NCBI RefSeq assembly: GCF_900156465.1
Contig: NZ_LT707064.1
Location: forward strand, 5,099,001 to 5,163,000
From: Pseudomonas sp. 7SR1
GTDB taxonomy: Bacteria; Pseudomonadota; Gammaproteobacteria; Pseudomonadales; Pseudomonadaceae
Length of the DNA stretch: 64,000 nt
Reading direction: 5' to 3'
The notes beneath the pieces were generated by a model. That model worked only from the letters and a program-made list of their open reading frames with translations, did no database searches and was not told the origin of the DNA. This document shows positions 27,294 through 35,007 of this stretch, in pieces; the stretch's first letter is position 1; each line of letters starts with the position of its first letter. A program made the position numbers and the translations under genes.

Positions 27294-27623
27294 TCAGCGC
27301 GGATCGCCGTTGTCCAGGGCCCGATTCGCCAGCAATCCACCCAGCTCGATCAACTGCTGGATGCCCAACGCCACATGCCGGCGCGAACCTTCCAGTTCGA
27401 AGGCCAGGTCGCTGATCATGGCATCGGCCGAGGCCAGGGTTTCGCTGAGGTTGGCCAGCAGGCATTCGGTGTCGATACCGTTTACCACGGTGAAGAGTTG
27501 GCCTGGGGGTGGGTCGGTTTCGGGGTCGGGCTTGAGGTAGAAATCGAGGACGCGTTTGGCGGCTTTGTCGAAAGGAGATGGGGTTGGTTCGGTGTCTGGT
27601 GGGTTGGGGGTTACTTTGAACAT
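27294..27623 (-). CDS. DUF6124-family protein, copy 1
   Basis: A 109-residue protein starting MFKVTPNPPDTEPTPSPF and containing FDKAAKRVLDFYLKPDPE, TECLLANLSETLASADAMI and a C-terminal ALGIQQLIELGGLLANRALD helix. This matches the Pseudomonas DUF6124 family, function unknown. It is nearly identical to the copy at 31153, differing mainly in the first 30 residues and near the C-terminus. The ATG at 27623 has CGGAG 8 nt upstream, and this GGAG sits in the 3' arm of a leader hairpin. It lies downstream of a 975-residue protein gene in a duplicated module. Confidence 0.8.
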   Translation of the reverse strand: MFKVTPNPPDTEPTPSPFDKAAKRVLDFYLKPDPETDPPPGQLFTVVNGIDTECLLANLSETLASADAMISDLAFELEGSRRHVALGIQQLIELGGLLANRALDNGDPR

Positions 27624-27851
27624 GGTGAAGCTCCGATGCATTATGAAAAGGAGCCATCACCCTCTCGCTACCAAACGAATTGGGCGGTGGCCATACGAAG
27701 GTTGGTAGACCGGGCATCGGAGCCGGCGCCTCCGAAAAGGCCCTGCGCATGGCCACCAAAAAGCGAAGCGCATGTTTGCGCTTGCAAAAGATGACGCTAT
27801 GCACCGAAAGCCCGGGCTACCAAACCCGATCACTGATAAATCAGCGACCCG
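27624..27851 (-). promoter_or_regulatory. Structured leader A of DUF6124 copy 1, candidate RNA switch
   Basis: Read on the minus strand, the leader starts with a 7-bp hairpin (27830-27847, one G-U pair). A long stem follows: 27804-27826 pairs with 27700-27720, about 18 bp including GCCCGG/CCGGGC and CTACCAA/TTGGTAG. Its descending arm (TTGGTAG, 27702-27708) can instead pair with CTACCAA at 27668-27674, nearer the gene. A 5-bp hairpin (27650-27654 with 27630-27634) then covers the Shine-Dalgarno. Coordinates and sequences are plus-strand. The pairings are also found in copy B with different bases. The switch role is inference. Confidence 0.55.
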
Positions 27852-28010
27852 CAAACGATAGAGCCCGCCCCCTAGGCGCACAAGCCGGCGGATTCTGGCG
27901 CAGTTGTAGGCAATGGCGCAAGGCGATGTAGCCGGAGGCTGAAGGATGGCGTGGGGCGCAGGTTCGATAAGCTCGGGCCTGTGAAAGCGAGTTTCCTCGC
28001 TTTCACAGGG
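27822..28010 (-). repeat. Near-identical 190-nt intergenic block, copy A
   Basis: This block matches 31682-31871 at about 97%, with roughly five differences. Most differences fall in the loop of the 5' leader hairpin. It begins (minus strand) with a perfect 14-bp hairpin (27978-28009, arms CCTGTGAAAGCGAG, loop TTTC) that probably ends the upstream large gene's transcript. It continues through about 90 invariant nt to a candidate promoter. Spurious open frames cross it; I do not regard them as genes. Confidence 0.8.
27855..27883 (-). promoter_or_regulatory. Candidate sigma-70 promoter for DUF6124 copy 1
   Basis: On the minus strand TTGTGC (27883-27878), a 17-nt spacer and TATCGT (27860-27855) form a plausible -35/-10 pair. 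Transcription would begin at the GGG before the first leader hairpin. The same elements and spacing occur in copy B. Confidence 0.4.
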
Positions 28011-28054
28011 TGTATTTCTGGTAAGTAAATGGGCAGATAAATACGTCTCTTTTT

Positions 28055-30982
28055 TTACTGCCCGGCTGTAGTGGTCAACTTACGAATATGGATGTCATCG
28101 ACATCAATAGAGCCATTTCTCCGAGCGAGTATCTGAATTAAGAGGAAAGTCGACTGCCAAGCGAATTCACCCGTGTAGGTTTGCCACTGGGAGGTGAGAG
28201 CAGCGGAGATGGCGTCTTCTGAGCCAGGGTCCTTGTTTACTCTGACAAATAAATAGCTACCACGCGCCCGTAGACTGACTTCATAACGTCCTTCCGGGAA
28301 ACCGCCCAAAACTATCGATTCCACCCCCCCTCCCGCAGCTGGGGATACAACGTTGCAGTAGTAATTGCCGTTGGACTCTTGCTTGATCGATCCACCCAAA
28401 TCGTCATAGAAGCTCCAGCCGTTCATATTGCCATTCGTGAAGGGAGTGTAGTGGTCGAAAGAAGCTTGATTGGCCAAGGAATAGGTCCGCAACGGGAAGG
28501 GAACAGCCTCACTTTGGTTGCTGGTGCGATTGAAAGTAACCAGCAGCACAATCTTCAAATCAGAACCGTCACGCAGCACTTCGAGTTCGGCCCGTGGAAA
28601 CGGGATGGAAAGCCCACTGGCCACTTGGTCCGGGTTGACCTCTGAGCCAGTGAGCAACGAAATTATATAATTCGGGTTATCGCTCGTGACCCCTCCACAG
28701 ATCAGCCAAACCTTTTGACCGACCGCAATGAGCGGCCACGGCGCTACGGTAATCCGGGCATCCCCGATAAATGTACTCAGATCCAACTCAGTACCCAGCC
28801 CTCCCTGCGCCGCCTCCGGAATCAACGGTATCGTCAGGCTCGCCGCAGGTATCGCCTGCACATTCAGCGTAAACGGATCCGACGGCGGCGACTCCACGCC
28901 GTTCTGGATCACGGTGTAGGTCACCGTCACCGACTTGCCCAGGTTGAACGCCACCACACTGTTGGGAATCGGTACTTCCCACCCATCCCTGACCGGCCAT
29001 TCCCCCGAGGTGTGTGAACCACCTGCCGGCGTGCCCGCTGCGCCGGTCCAGGTGACTTTGAGTTTGTCGTCGGGCAGCAGCGCGGCATTGGCTGGCACGA
29101 CGACGGTCAGCTTGTCCTTGGCATTGACCGGGTTCAGGATGGCGCCGTTGGCTTCTTCCACCGAAGGTGCCTTCAGGTCCAGGAGCGAACCCACCGTCAG
29201 GTGCCTGACAATGGAATTGCCCAGCAAGCTCGTGCCACGGGTGATGGAGTAGCTCACGTCTACCGTGCCATTGAGGTTTTCGGTCACGTACCGGAACGGC
29301 ACGGTAAACGGCACCAGCTTGCCCGCTGTGTTGCCGGTCAAGGTTCTGGACTGGTCCGGGGCATTGCTCGACGAACCGCGCCAGCGCAGCACGACGACAT
29401 CTTCGGGAATCGTCGCGGTATGGGTCGCGTGAACGTTCACGCCAATCAGCGGATTGACGTCGTCCGGGTTCAACACGTCGTTGGGCGCTTCCACCACCGT
29501 CGGGATAGGCAGCGACGGCGCGGCGACCCCCACGCTCAACACCAGATGCTCCGATTCGGGTTGGCCGTTCACGCTGTAGTACACGGTGAGCGAGCCGCCA
29601 TCGAGCCGCTTGACCTGCTCTTTGGCGAGGTTCGCCAGCACCGGCGCACCGACCGGCTCTCCACCGACGATGGCGGTCACTTCATGGTAGGTCGGCAGCG
29701 TGGTGGAGGTGCGACCGTCACAGATGATAATGATCTCGTCGCCGGCGGTTCGGCCTGGGTAGTAAGGAACGGACAGGGTGTAGAAGCTGAGGTCCGGATC
29801 CAGCGTTCCGCCCACCGCTTCCACGATCTCCGGGGCCAGGTATTGACGGGCATCGCCGATCACGGTCACGGAGGTGCTTTTCGATGGGAGATCCTTCTCG
29901 CCACTGCGGATCCTTAGGTAACTTACCGAGGCCCGCCCCCTGGCGATCGCCGCGACATCATCATGGGGGATGGTGAAGTCGTAGTAGTAGGGAATGGTTT
30001 GAACCGTGTGCTCCAGCGGGCCGACGATCACCGGGGAGCTATCAGCAGCCGTGCCACGCCAGGTCAGGCGCAAAAGGTCACCCACGGCGTGTTCGTAGCG
30101 GTTGGCGGTGACACGCACGGTGACCGGATTGCCGGCCAGTTCGGCGAGGTCGATCTCCTCCACCGGAAAGCCATCGACCAGCACCAGCGGCGGATCGAGG
30201 CGGTTGTTGTTCACATCCACCAGCACATGGGTCACCGCGGACCAGCGCCAATACCCCCCCGGGTAATTGCCGCACTCATCCACCACCTGATAGGCCACGG
30301 CCAGGGCATCGCTGTCCTCGGCTCGCTCGATCACCTCCAGGGGGATGGTGATAGTGATCTCTTGGTTTTCCTCATCCTCGGCCACCGTGTGATAGACATT
30401 CTCGGTGCCCCAGGCCACGTTGATCTCGTCTCTGCGACGCATGTTCTTGTAAGGCTTGATGGTGATCGGCACACCGGCTGCGGCCTCGTCGGGGCCAACC
30501 CCGTTGTCGAGAATGTCCTGGGGAATCGAATACTTCAGGCCCGAATGGCCTGGGGTGCCTTGGTCCGGATCGAAGCCACCGGGTGGGTCGAGCTTGACCA
30601 GCAACTTCCACTGCGGCTGCGACACGACCGGTTGCGTCGAGCTTGACCGCAGCACACTGTAGAACACCGGAAAAGCGTCGCCCTCGACGATATGCCCTTC
30701 ATCGATCCGGAAAGCCAGTCGTTGGTTTTTCTGGTTCTGGTCGACGACGGTGCTCCAGACAGGGGCGGAGCCATCGCTCCAGTAGAGTTTGAAGTCGTCA
30801 CCGACCTCCATGTTGGTCCAGGGTTCGACGATACAGAGCAGCCCCCCTTCCACCAGCCTGGCCGGAATACCGGCATCGTAGTCCTGCACCAAAAGCGTCC
30901 AGCCTGGAAACCAGGGCGGGTCGAGTGTGTCGGCCGAAGGCGTGCTGCTGGGCGAATAACGCCGGGGGAATCGCTTTTCCAT
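28055..30982 (-). CDS. Large repeat-rich beta-sandwich protein 1, unknown function
   Basis: A 975-residue protein with no signal peptide or membrane segment. From about residue 130 it is a string of roughly 100-residue units with recurring patterns (SVEEANGAILNP, DDKLKVTWTGAAGTP, VTVTYTVIQNGVESPPSDPF), suggesting Ig-like sandwiches. The last 130 residues differ from the partner at 31922 and resemble a carbohydrate-binding jelly-roll (NGNMNGWSFYDDLGG, VNKDPGSE, WQTYTGEF, IDVDDIHIRKL). About 235 residues before that are nearly identical to the partner. The ATG at 30982 has GAGGTG 7 nt upstream. It heads the second duplicated module. Confidence 0.7.
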   Translation of the reverse strand: MEKRFPRRYSPSSTPSADTLDPPWFPGWTLLVQDYDAGIPARLVEGGLLCIVEPWTNMEVGDDFKLYWSDGSAPVWSTVVDQNQKNQRLAFRIDEGHIVEGDAFPVFYSVLRSSSTQPVVSQPQWKLLVKLDPPGGFDPDQGTPGHSGLKYSIPQDILDNGVGPDEAAAGVPITIKPYKNMRRRDEINVAWGTENVYHTVAEDEENQEITITIPLEVIERAEDSDALAVAYQVVDECGNYPGGYWRWSAVTHVLVDVNNNRLDPPLVLVDGFPVEEIDLAELAGNPVTVRVTANRYEHAVGDLLRLTWRGTAADSSPVIVGPLEHTVQTIPYYYDFTIPHDDVAAIARGRASVSYLRIRSGEKDLPSKSTSVTVIGDARQYLAPEIVEAVGGTLDPDLSFYTLSVPYYPGRTAGDEIIIICDGRTSTTLPTYHEVTAIVGGEPVGAPVLANLAKEQVKRLDGGSLTVYYSVNGQPESEHLVLSVGVAAPSLPIPTVVEAPNDVLNPDDVNPLIGVNVHATHTATIPEDVVVLRWRGSSSNAPDQSRTLTGNTAGKLVPFTVPFRYVTENLNGTVDVSYSITRGTSLLGNSIVRHLTVGSLLDLKAPSVEEANGAILNPVNAKDKLTVVVPANAALLPDDKLKVTWTGAAGTPAGGSHTSGEWPVRDGWEVPIPNSVVAFNLGKSVTVTYTVIQNGVESPPSDPFTLNVQAIPAASLTIPLIPEAAQGGLGTELDLSTFIGDARITVAPWPLIAVGQKVWLICGGVTSDNPNYIISLLTGSEVNPDQVASGLSIPFPRAELEVLRDGSDLKIVLLVTFNRTSNQSEAVPFPLRTYSLANQASFDHYTPFTNGNMNGWSFYDDLGGSIKQESNGNYYCNVVSPAAGGGVESIVLGGFPEGRYEVSLRARGSYLFVRVNKDPGSEDAISAALTSQWQTYTGEFAWQSTFLLIQILARRNGSIDVDDIHIRKLTTTAGQ

Positions 30983-31075
30983 GGGAAACACCTCGATCTT
31001 TGAGGGGCTGCCAATAAAACAGTAGAGGCGAAGGGAAGGAGCGATCATTAAGACGCGCCGGGGTGGGAGCGTCTA

Positions 31076-31091
31076 CTGTCAGGATTGACAG
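31076..31091. promoter_or_regulatory. Operator-like inverted repeat upstream of large protein 1
   Basis: CTGTCA and TGACAG separated by 4 nt lie about 95 nt before the start of large protein 1. A related, more perfect repeat occurs at 34343 before large protein 2. Conservation between the duplicated modules suggests a shared regulator or promoter element. Confidence 0.4.
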
Positions 31092-31107
31092 GTGGAGGGA
31101 TGACCTT

Positions 31108-31137
31108 CGTGGCGAGGGAGCGGGTTTCCTCGCCACG
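31108..31137. terminator. Hairpin after DUF6124 copy 2
   Basis: Perfect 10-bp arms CGTGGCGAGG and complement with a 10-nt loop, 16 nt past the DUF6124 stop. No T-run follows. It likely separates the two tandem modules. Confidence 0.5.
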
Positions 31138-31152
31138 GATAAGATGGACCGA

Positions 31153-31482
31153 TTAACGCAGGTCGCCGTTATCCAGGGCCCGATTCGCCAGCAATCCACC
31201 CAGCTCGATCAACTGCTGGATGCCCAACGCCACATGCCGGCGCGAACCTTCCAGTTCGAAGGCCAGGTCGCTGATCATGGCATCGGCCGAGGCCAGGGTT
31301 TCGCTGAGGTTGGCGAGCAGGCATTCGGTGTCGATGCCGTTTACCACGGTGAAGAGTTGGCCTGGGGGTGGGTCGGTTTCGGGGTCGGGCTTGAGGTAGA
31401 AATCGAGGGCGCGTTTGGCGGCTTTGTCGAAGGCGGTTGGGTCGGGATCGGTGTCTGGTGGATTCGGGGTTGGTTTGAACAT
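31153..31482 (-). CDS. DUF6124-family protein, copy 2
   Basis: A 109-residue protein (MFKPTPNPPDTDPDPTAF start) almost identical to the copy at 27294 from residue 25 on. The ATG at 31482 has GGAG 7 nt upstream. That GGAG forms the 3' arm of a perfect GGCTCC/GGAGCC hairpin in the leader, so its translation is probably controlled by RNA structure. The role of DUF6124 is unknown. Confidence 0.8.
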   Translation of the reverse strand: MFKPTPNPPDTDPDPTAFDKAAKRALDFYLKPDPETDPPPGQLFTVVNGIDTECLLANLSETLASADAMISDLAFELEGSRRHVALGIQQLIELGGLLANRALDNGDLR

Positions 31483-31711
31483 GATGAGGCTCCTATGGAA
31501 TGGAGCCACCGAAATCTGTCGCTAAACAGAGATGGGTGGCGGCTGCACGCGGGTTAGCGAACCGGTCATAGGCACCCGGCAGACCCGAAGGTCTCCCACA
31601 TAACAGCCGCCATAACGAAATTGCAGTCAGATCTGCAACAAAACATGGAGGGCTTGTTGTGCCTAGAATGATCCGAGTCGCTAAACCCGATCGCTGATTC
31701 GTCAGCGACCC
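31483..31711 (-). promoter_or_regulatory. Structured leader B of DUF6124 copy 2, candidate RNA switch
   Basis: Read on the minus strand: a perfect 7-bp hairpin with CGAA loop (31691-31708); a long stem pairing 31659-31688 with 31551-31575 (about 23 bp in blocks GTGCCT/AGGCAC, ATGA/TCAT, CCG/CGG, TCGCTAA/TTAGCGA, CCC/GGG); small inner hairpins at 31581-31594 and 31621-31638; then TCGCTAA (31519-31525), which could compete for TTAGCGA at 31554-31560. Last, a 6-bp hairpin (31502-31507 with 31488-31493) buries the Shine-Dalgarno. GGTGGC at 31535-31540 can pair with 31505-31510 and would open that hairpin. Sequences are plus-strand. The function is inferred. Confidence 0.6.
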
Positions 31712-31871
31712 GCAAACGATAGAACCCGCCCCCTAGGCGCACAAGCCGGCGGATTCTGGCGCAGTTGTAGGCAATGGCGCAAGGCGATGTAGCCGGAGGC
31801 TGAAGGATGGCGTGGGGCGCAGGTTCGATAAGCTCGGGCCTGTGAAAGCGAGTTTCCTCGCTTTCACAGGG
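31682..31871 (-). repeat. Near-identical 190-nt intergenic block, copy B
   Basis: Partner of the block at 27822-28010. It starts (minus strand) with the same perfect 14-bp hairpin at 31839-31870 and ends at the first leader hairpin. The intergenic sequences outside the block diverge sharply on the leader side, while the DUF6124 genes beyond are again nearly identical. So the two ends are conserved and the middle is variable. Confidence 0.8.
31716..31744 (-). promoter_or_regulatory. Candidate sigma-70 promoter for DUF6124 copy 2
   Basis: On the minus strand TTGTGC (31744-31739), 17 nt, then TATCGT (31721-31716). A start at the GGG of 31711-31709 would place the first hairpin at the very 5' end of the transcript. 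Confidence 0.4.
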
Positions 31872-31921
31872 CGTACTTCTAGTAAATAAATGCGCCCCCT
31901 TTATCCAAGGGCTTAACAGCG

Positions 31922-34273
31922 TCAGGAGCTCCACGAGACGGTATGAACGATGAGGGAAAGGTGACCGCCAGTTTCTAAGTTGGCAGCGTTCGATGTCAGC
32001 CTATACCCGGTTGCGACTCGTCCAGAGGGAACAGTAAAATCCCACACATCTCCAGCTGGGTATATAAATACTCTAGAGTCGAGTGCGATGTCCCCTTCCA
32101 CAACTTCAATCAACACACGCTGCTGTGCAACGACACTACCGTAATTTATCGTGCGGTATTCAATGCTGCATGACTTGGTAGCGCCGTCACCAGGAAATTT
32201 GACATCGACATGTGCAGTGCCGCAACGATCAGATGTCTCGTTAAGTTCAAGTACCCCTCTCCACACTGGTGCCCTCGGGTTGACGATTACAAGTGGTGGC
32301 CGATCCACGATAAAACACTCCAGGGTTAACCCATGTGCAGTAACCCGTTTTTCCCCTGGCGTTATCCGGTAGACGGATGGTTCATCTTCGAACGTCTCAG
32401 TACCGGTTGTGTACATGCCAACTTTGACGGTATAGGTGCGCAGCGGGAAGGAAACGCTTTCATTCTGGTTGGTACTGCGATTGAACGCCACCAACAACAT
32501 AACCTTCAGCTCAGAACCATCGCGCAGCTTCTCCAGCTCGCTCCGTAACAACGGCGTAGAAAGCCCAGTAGTCACTTGGCCCGAGCTGACTTCTGAGTCG
32601 GTATACAAGGGAATCGTGTAATTCGAACCATCACTGGCAACCCCCTCGCAACTCATCCAGACCCGCTGACCCGCCGCAATCAACGGCCATGGTGCGACAG
32701 TGACGCGTGCATTCCCGGTAAATTTACTCAAATCCAACTCAGTTCCCAGCCCTCCCTGCGCCGCCTCCGGAATCAACGGTATCGTCAGGCTCGCCGCAGG
32801 CATCGCCTGCACATTCAGCACAAACGGATCCGACGGCGGCGACTCCACGCCGTTCTGGATCACCGTGTAGGTCACCGTCACCGCCTTGCCCAGGTTGAAC
32901 GCCACCACACTGTTGGGAATCGGAACCTCCCACCCATCCCTGACCGGCCATTCGCCCGAGGTGTGAGAACCCCCGGCCGGTGTGCCCGGTGCGCCGGTCC
33001 AGGTGACTTTCAGTTTGTCGTCGGGCAGCAGCGCGGCGTTGGCCGGCACGACGACGTGGAGCGAGTCCTTGGCCTGGACCGGGTTCAGGATGGGGCCATT
33101 GGCCTCTTTCACCGAAGGAGGCAACAGGTTCTGCGCCGCTCCGATCACGGTCGCATGGGCCGTTTTTGAGGTACCTATCAGTGTCGTGCCCCTGAACAGT
33201 TTGTAAGACGCCTGCACCGTGCTGCCCGAAGTAACCTTGTCGTTGGGAATCTCCAGCACACAGGCCTGTTTCTGCCCAAAACCATCGGTTTCGACCGTTC
33301 CTGTCTCGCTGTGGGTGACCTCCGGCTGGCCCACCACCTTCGCAACGTAGGTCGCCTCGATCGTATCTCCCGGCAGGAAACGAGGGTCGCTGGTCAGAAC
33401 GATCAACAGCAGCGGGTTCGTACCCAGTTTTTCGAGATCGATGATGCCGGGGTCGTCAGCCGTCTCGCTGGCGATTTCCCGCGGGATCGGCACCGGCAGT
33501 CGAAGACCGGCCTGATCTACGTCAACCGTCTGCACAGCGGACCAGGGCGAGTTGAGATCCGGCGAATTGCCCAACTGGTCGGTGACCGTGAAGGAGAACA
33601 TGAACTGGGCATGGTCATCGCCCAGGTCGGCGCTGGTGACATCGAAGCAGATCGTGGTGGGTGTCGGCGAGCCGGGGTCCGGCGGCAATGGGGCCTCGGT
33701 ATCAGGCACCGTATGGTATTTGGGCTTGCCGTTGCAGTTGAGCCAGATACGGTCATGTGCCCGGCAATAGGGGTAACTCACGCACACCGTCGCCCGGGTG
33801 AAGCCCGGCCCTACTCCGTTCTTGATTTCATCCGGCAGGATCAACTCCAGCTCGGAATGCGCACCATCGCCAGGCGTGCGATCGAAAAGGCCTGGCCGGA
33901 ACTCGTTGTAGAGGATCTCTGCAGGAGGATCGGAGGTTTCAACGACACCGCTGAGACGCCTTATGGTGTAGGTCAGTCGATTGACTGCGTTGGCCAATAG
34001 TTTTCCATGGGGAATGTACAGCTCCACCGTGTCGTCGGTGCCCAGCGTGTTCCGGTTGTCGATGTTCGTCTCGCCATTGAGGTTGATCGAGACATTCTCC
34101 CCGCCTGTCTGGTTTGTATAAGGCAACACCGCGACCTTGCAGCCCGCGGGCTCCTGGTCATAGATATGCTTGGGCACCCCGAAATCGCCCCCCACCACAG
34201 GGCGAGTGGCGCGCGGCAGGTCGGGTTTCTCCAGAAGGACGGTCTGGTCGGCGGGTGTCGATGAAGGGGGCAT
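31922..34273 (-). CDS. Large repeat-rich beta-sandwich protein 2, unknown function
   Basis: A 783-residue protein without signal peptide or membrane helices, related to large protein 1. Recognisable Ig-like units include LPPSVKEANGPILNP, DDKLKVTWTGAPGTP and VTYTVIQNGVESPPSD. The N-terminal 250 residues are only loosely similar to protein 1 (LPDEIKNGVGPGFTRATVCV against its IPQDILDNGVG). The C-terminal 150 residues (from about 630) are unrelated. I start it at 34273, with GAGGA 9 nt upstream, rather than the ATG at 34288. It may bind glycans or other proteins, but nothing proves this. Confidence 0.7.
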   Translation of the reverse strand: MPPSSTPADQTVLLEKPDLPRATRPVVGGDFGVPKHIYDQEPAGCKVAVLPYTNQTGGENVSINLNGETNIDNRNTLGTDDTVELYIPHGKLLANAVNRLTYTIRRLSGVVETSDPPAEILYNEFRPGLFDRTPGDGAHSELELILPDEIKNGVGPGFTRATVCVSYPYCRAHDRIWLNCNGKPKYHTVPDTEAPLPPDPGSPTPTTICFDVTSADLGDDHAQFMFSFTVTDQLGNSPDLNSPWSAVQTVDVDQAGLRLPVPIPREIASETADDPGIIDLEKLGTNPLLLIVLTSDPRFLPGDTIEATYVAKVVGQPEVTHSETGTVETDGFGQKQACVLEIPNDKVTSGSTVQASYKLFRGTTLIGTSKTAHATVIGAAQNLLPPSVKEANGPILNPVQAKDSLHVVVPANAALLPDDKLKVTWTGAPGTPAGGSHTSGEWPVRDGWEVPIPNSVVAFNLGKAVTVTYTVIQNGVESPPSDPFVLNVQAMPAASLTIPLIPEAAQGGLGTELDLSKFTGNARVTVAPWPLIAAGQRVWMSCEGVASDGSNYTIPLYTDSEVSSGQVTTGLSTPLLRSELEKLRDGSELKVMLLVAFNRSTNQNESVSFPLRTYTVKVGMYTTGTETFEDEPSVYRITPGEKRVTAHGLTLECFIVDRPPLVIVNPRAPVWRGVLELNETSDRCGTAHVDVKFPGDGATKSCSIEYRTINYGSVVAQQRVLIEVVEGDIALDSRVFIYPAGDVWDFTVPSGRVATGYRLTSNAANLETGGHLSLIVHTVSWSS

Positions 34274-34342
34274 GATCGGGGTCCTCATAAGTGACGCGTC
34301 AGGGCGTGGTGATATGAGAGCGCCGATGCATGAGGGCTGGCT

Positions 34343-34360
34343 ACTGTCAAAGTTGACAGT
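34343..34360. promoter_or_regulatory. Operator-like inverted repeat upstream of large protein 2
   Basis: ACTGTCAA-AG-TTGACAGT is a perfect 8-bp inverted repeat about 70 nt before the gene. The motif CTACTGTCA...TTGACAG is shared with 31074-31091, so it is probably a regulator site carried by both modules. On the minus strand it also supplies a TTGACA -35 match. Confidence 0.45.
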
Positions 34361-34381
34361 TCGGGAGCGATCAGGGGTGTC

Positions 34382-34421
34382 GAGCGGGGTAGCTCACTGA
34401 ACAGGGAGTGCTACCCCGCTC
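34382..34421. terminator. Hairpin after the FMN reductase gene
   Basis: Perfect 12-bp arms GAGCGGGGTAGC and complement with a 16-nt loop lie about 30 nt past the reductase stop. It separates that gene from the accessory module; there is no clear T-run. Confidence 0.5.
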
Positions 34422-34449
34422 CCAGAGCAAAGGGATGCGTAGGGCGGGA

Positions 34450-35007
34450 TCAGCGCTTTTTATGCTGCTCCACCCACTTGCCATAGGCATCGATGAACTT
34501 CTGCAGGAACGGCCTTACAGACTCCGACAGGTTGCCCGCCTCGTCGAACGCCGTGCCGGCGCCGCTCAGGTAGGCTTCCGGCTGCTGCATGCACGGCACG
34601 TCGAGGAACACCAGTGACTGGCGCAGGTGGTGGTTGGCGCCAAAGCCTCCGATGGCCCCCGGCGATGCGCTGATGACCGCACCCGGCTTGCCGCTCAGGC
34701 AGCTCTGGCCGTAGGGGCGGGAGCCGACGTCGATGGCGTTCTTCAGCGGTGCCGGCACCGAGCGGTTGTATTCCGGGGTGACGAACAGCAAGGCGTCGGC
34801 CGCGCCCACCTGCTGGCGGAAAGTGCGGTAAGCCTCGGGCGGCGTGACGTCCAGGTCTTCGTTATAGAGCGCCAGCTCGCCGATCTCGACGATCTGCAAT
34901 TTCAGGTTGGCCGGCGCCAGGTCCGCCAGGGCCAACGCCACCTTGCGGTTGATCGACGCCTTGCGCAGGCTTCCTACCAGAACGGCCACGCTATACACAT
35001 TACTCAT
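34450..35007 (-). CDS. NADPH-dependent FMN reductase / quinone reductase
   Basis: A 185-residue flavodoxin-fold reductase. The FMN phosphate loop VLVGSLRKASINRK (about 9-22), the FVTPEYNRSVPAPLKNAID block (75-95) and the SASPGAIGGFGANHHLRQ segment are typical of the ChrR/YieF family. These enzymes reduce quinones, chromate or azo compounds by two electrons in the cytoplasm. The ATG at 35007 (MSNVYSVAVLVGS) is chosen over one at 35067. It is a single-gene unit; its natural substrate is unclear. Confidence 0.88.
   Translation of the reverse strand: MSNVYSVAVLVGSLRKASINRKVALALADLAPANLKLQIVEIGELALYNEDLDVTPPEAYRTFRQQVGAADALLFVTPEYNRSVPAPLKNAIDVGSRPYGQSCLSGKPGAVISASPGAIGGFGANHHLRQSLVFLDVPCMQQPEAYLSGAGTAFDEAGNLSESVRPFLQKFIDAYGKWVEQHKKR

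Noticed and set aside
27657..27881. 74-codon open frame in leader A
   Set aside because: Its counterpart in copy B diverges and frameshifts relative to it beyond the conserved block, and it has no Shine-Dalgarno.
27624..28054. Retron or group II intron RNA
   Set aside because: There is long stem structure but no reverse transcriptase nearby and no intron domain V-like motif.
31566..31934. 122-codon open frame across leader B and the conserved block
   Set aside because: The frame is not kept downstream of the block in copy A and it crosses hairpins and the candidate promoter. Identity between copies is at RNA/DNA level, not protein.
27294..34273. Toxin and immunity pairs (large protein with DUF6124)
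   Set aside because: DUF6124 copies are nearly identical while the large proteins' C-termini differ, which is opposite to matched immunity. No toxin motif is seen.
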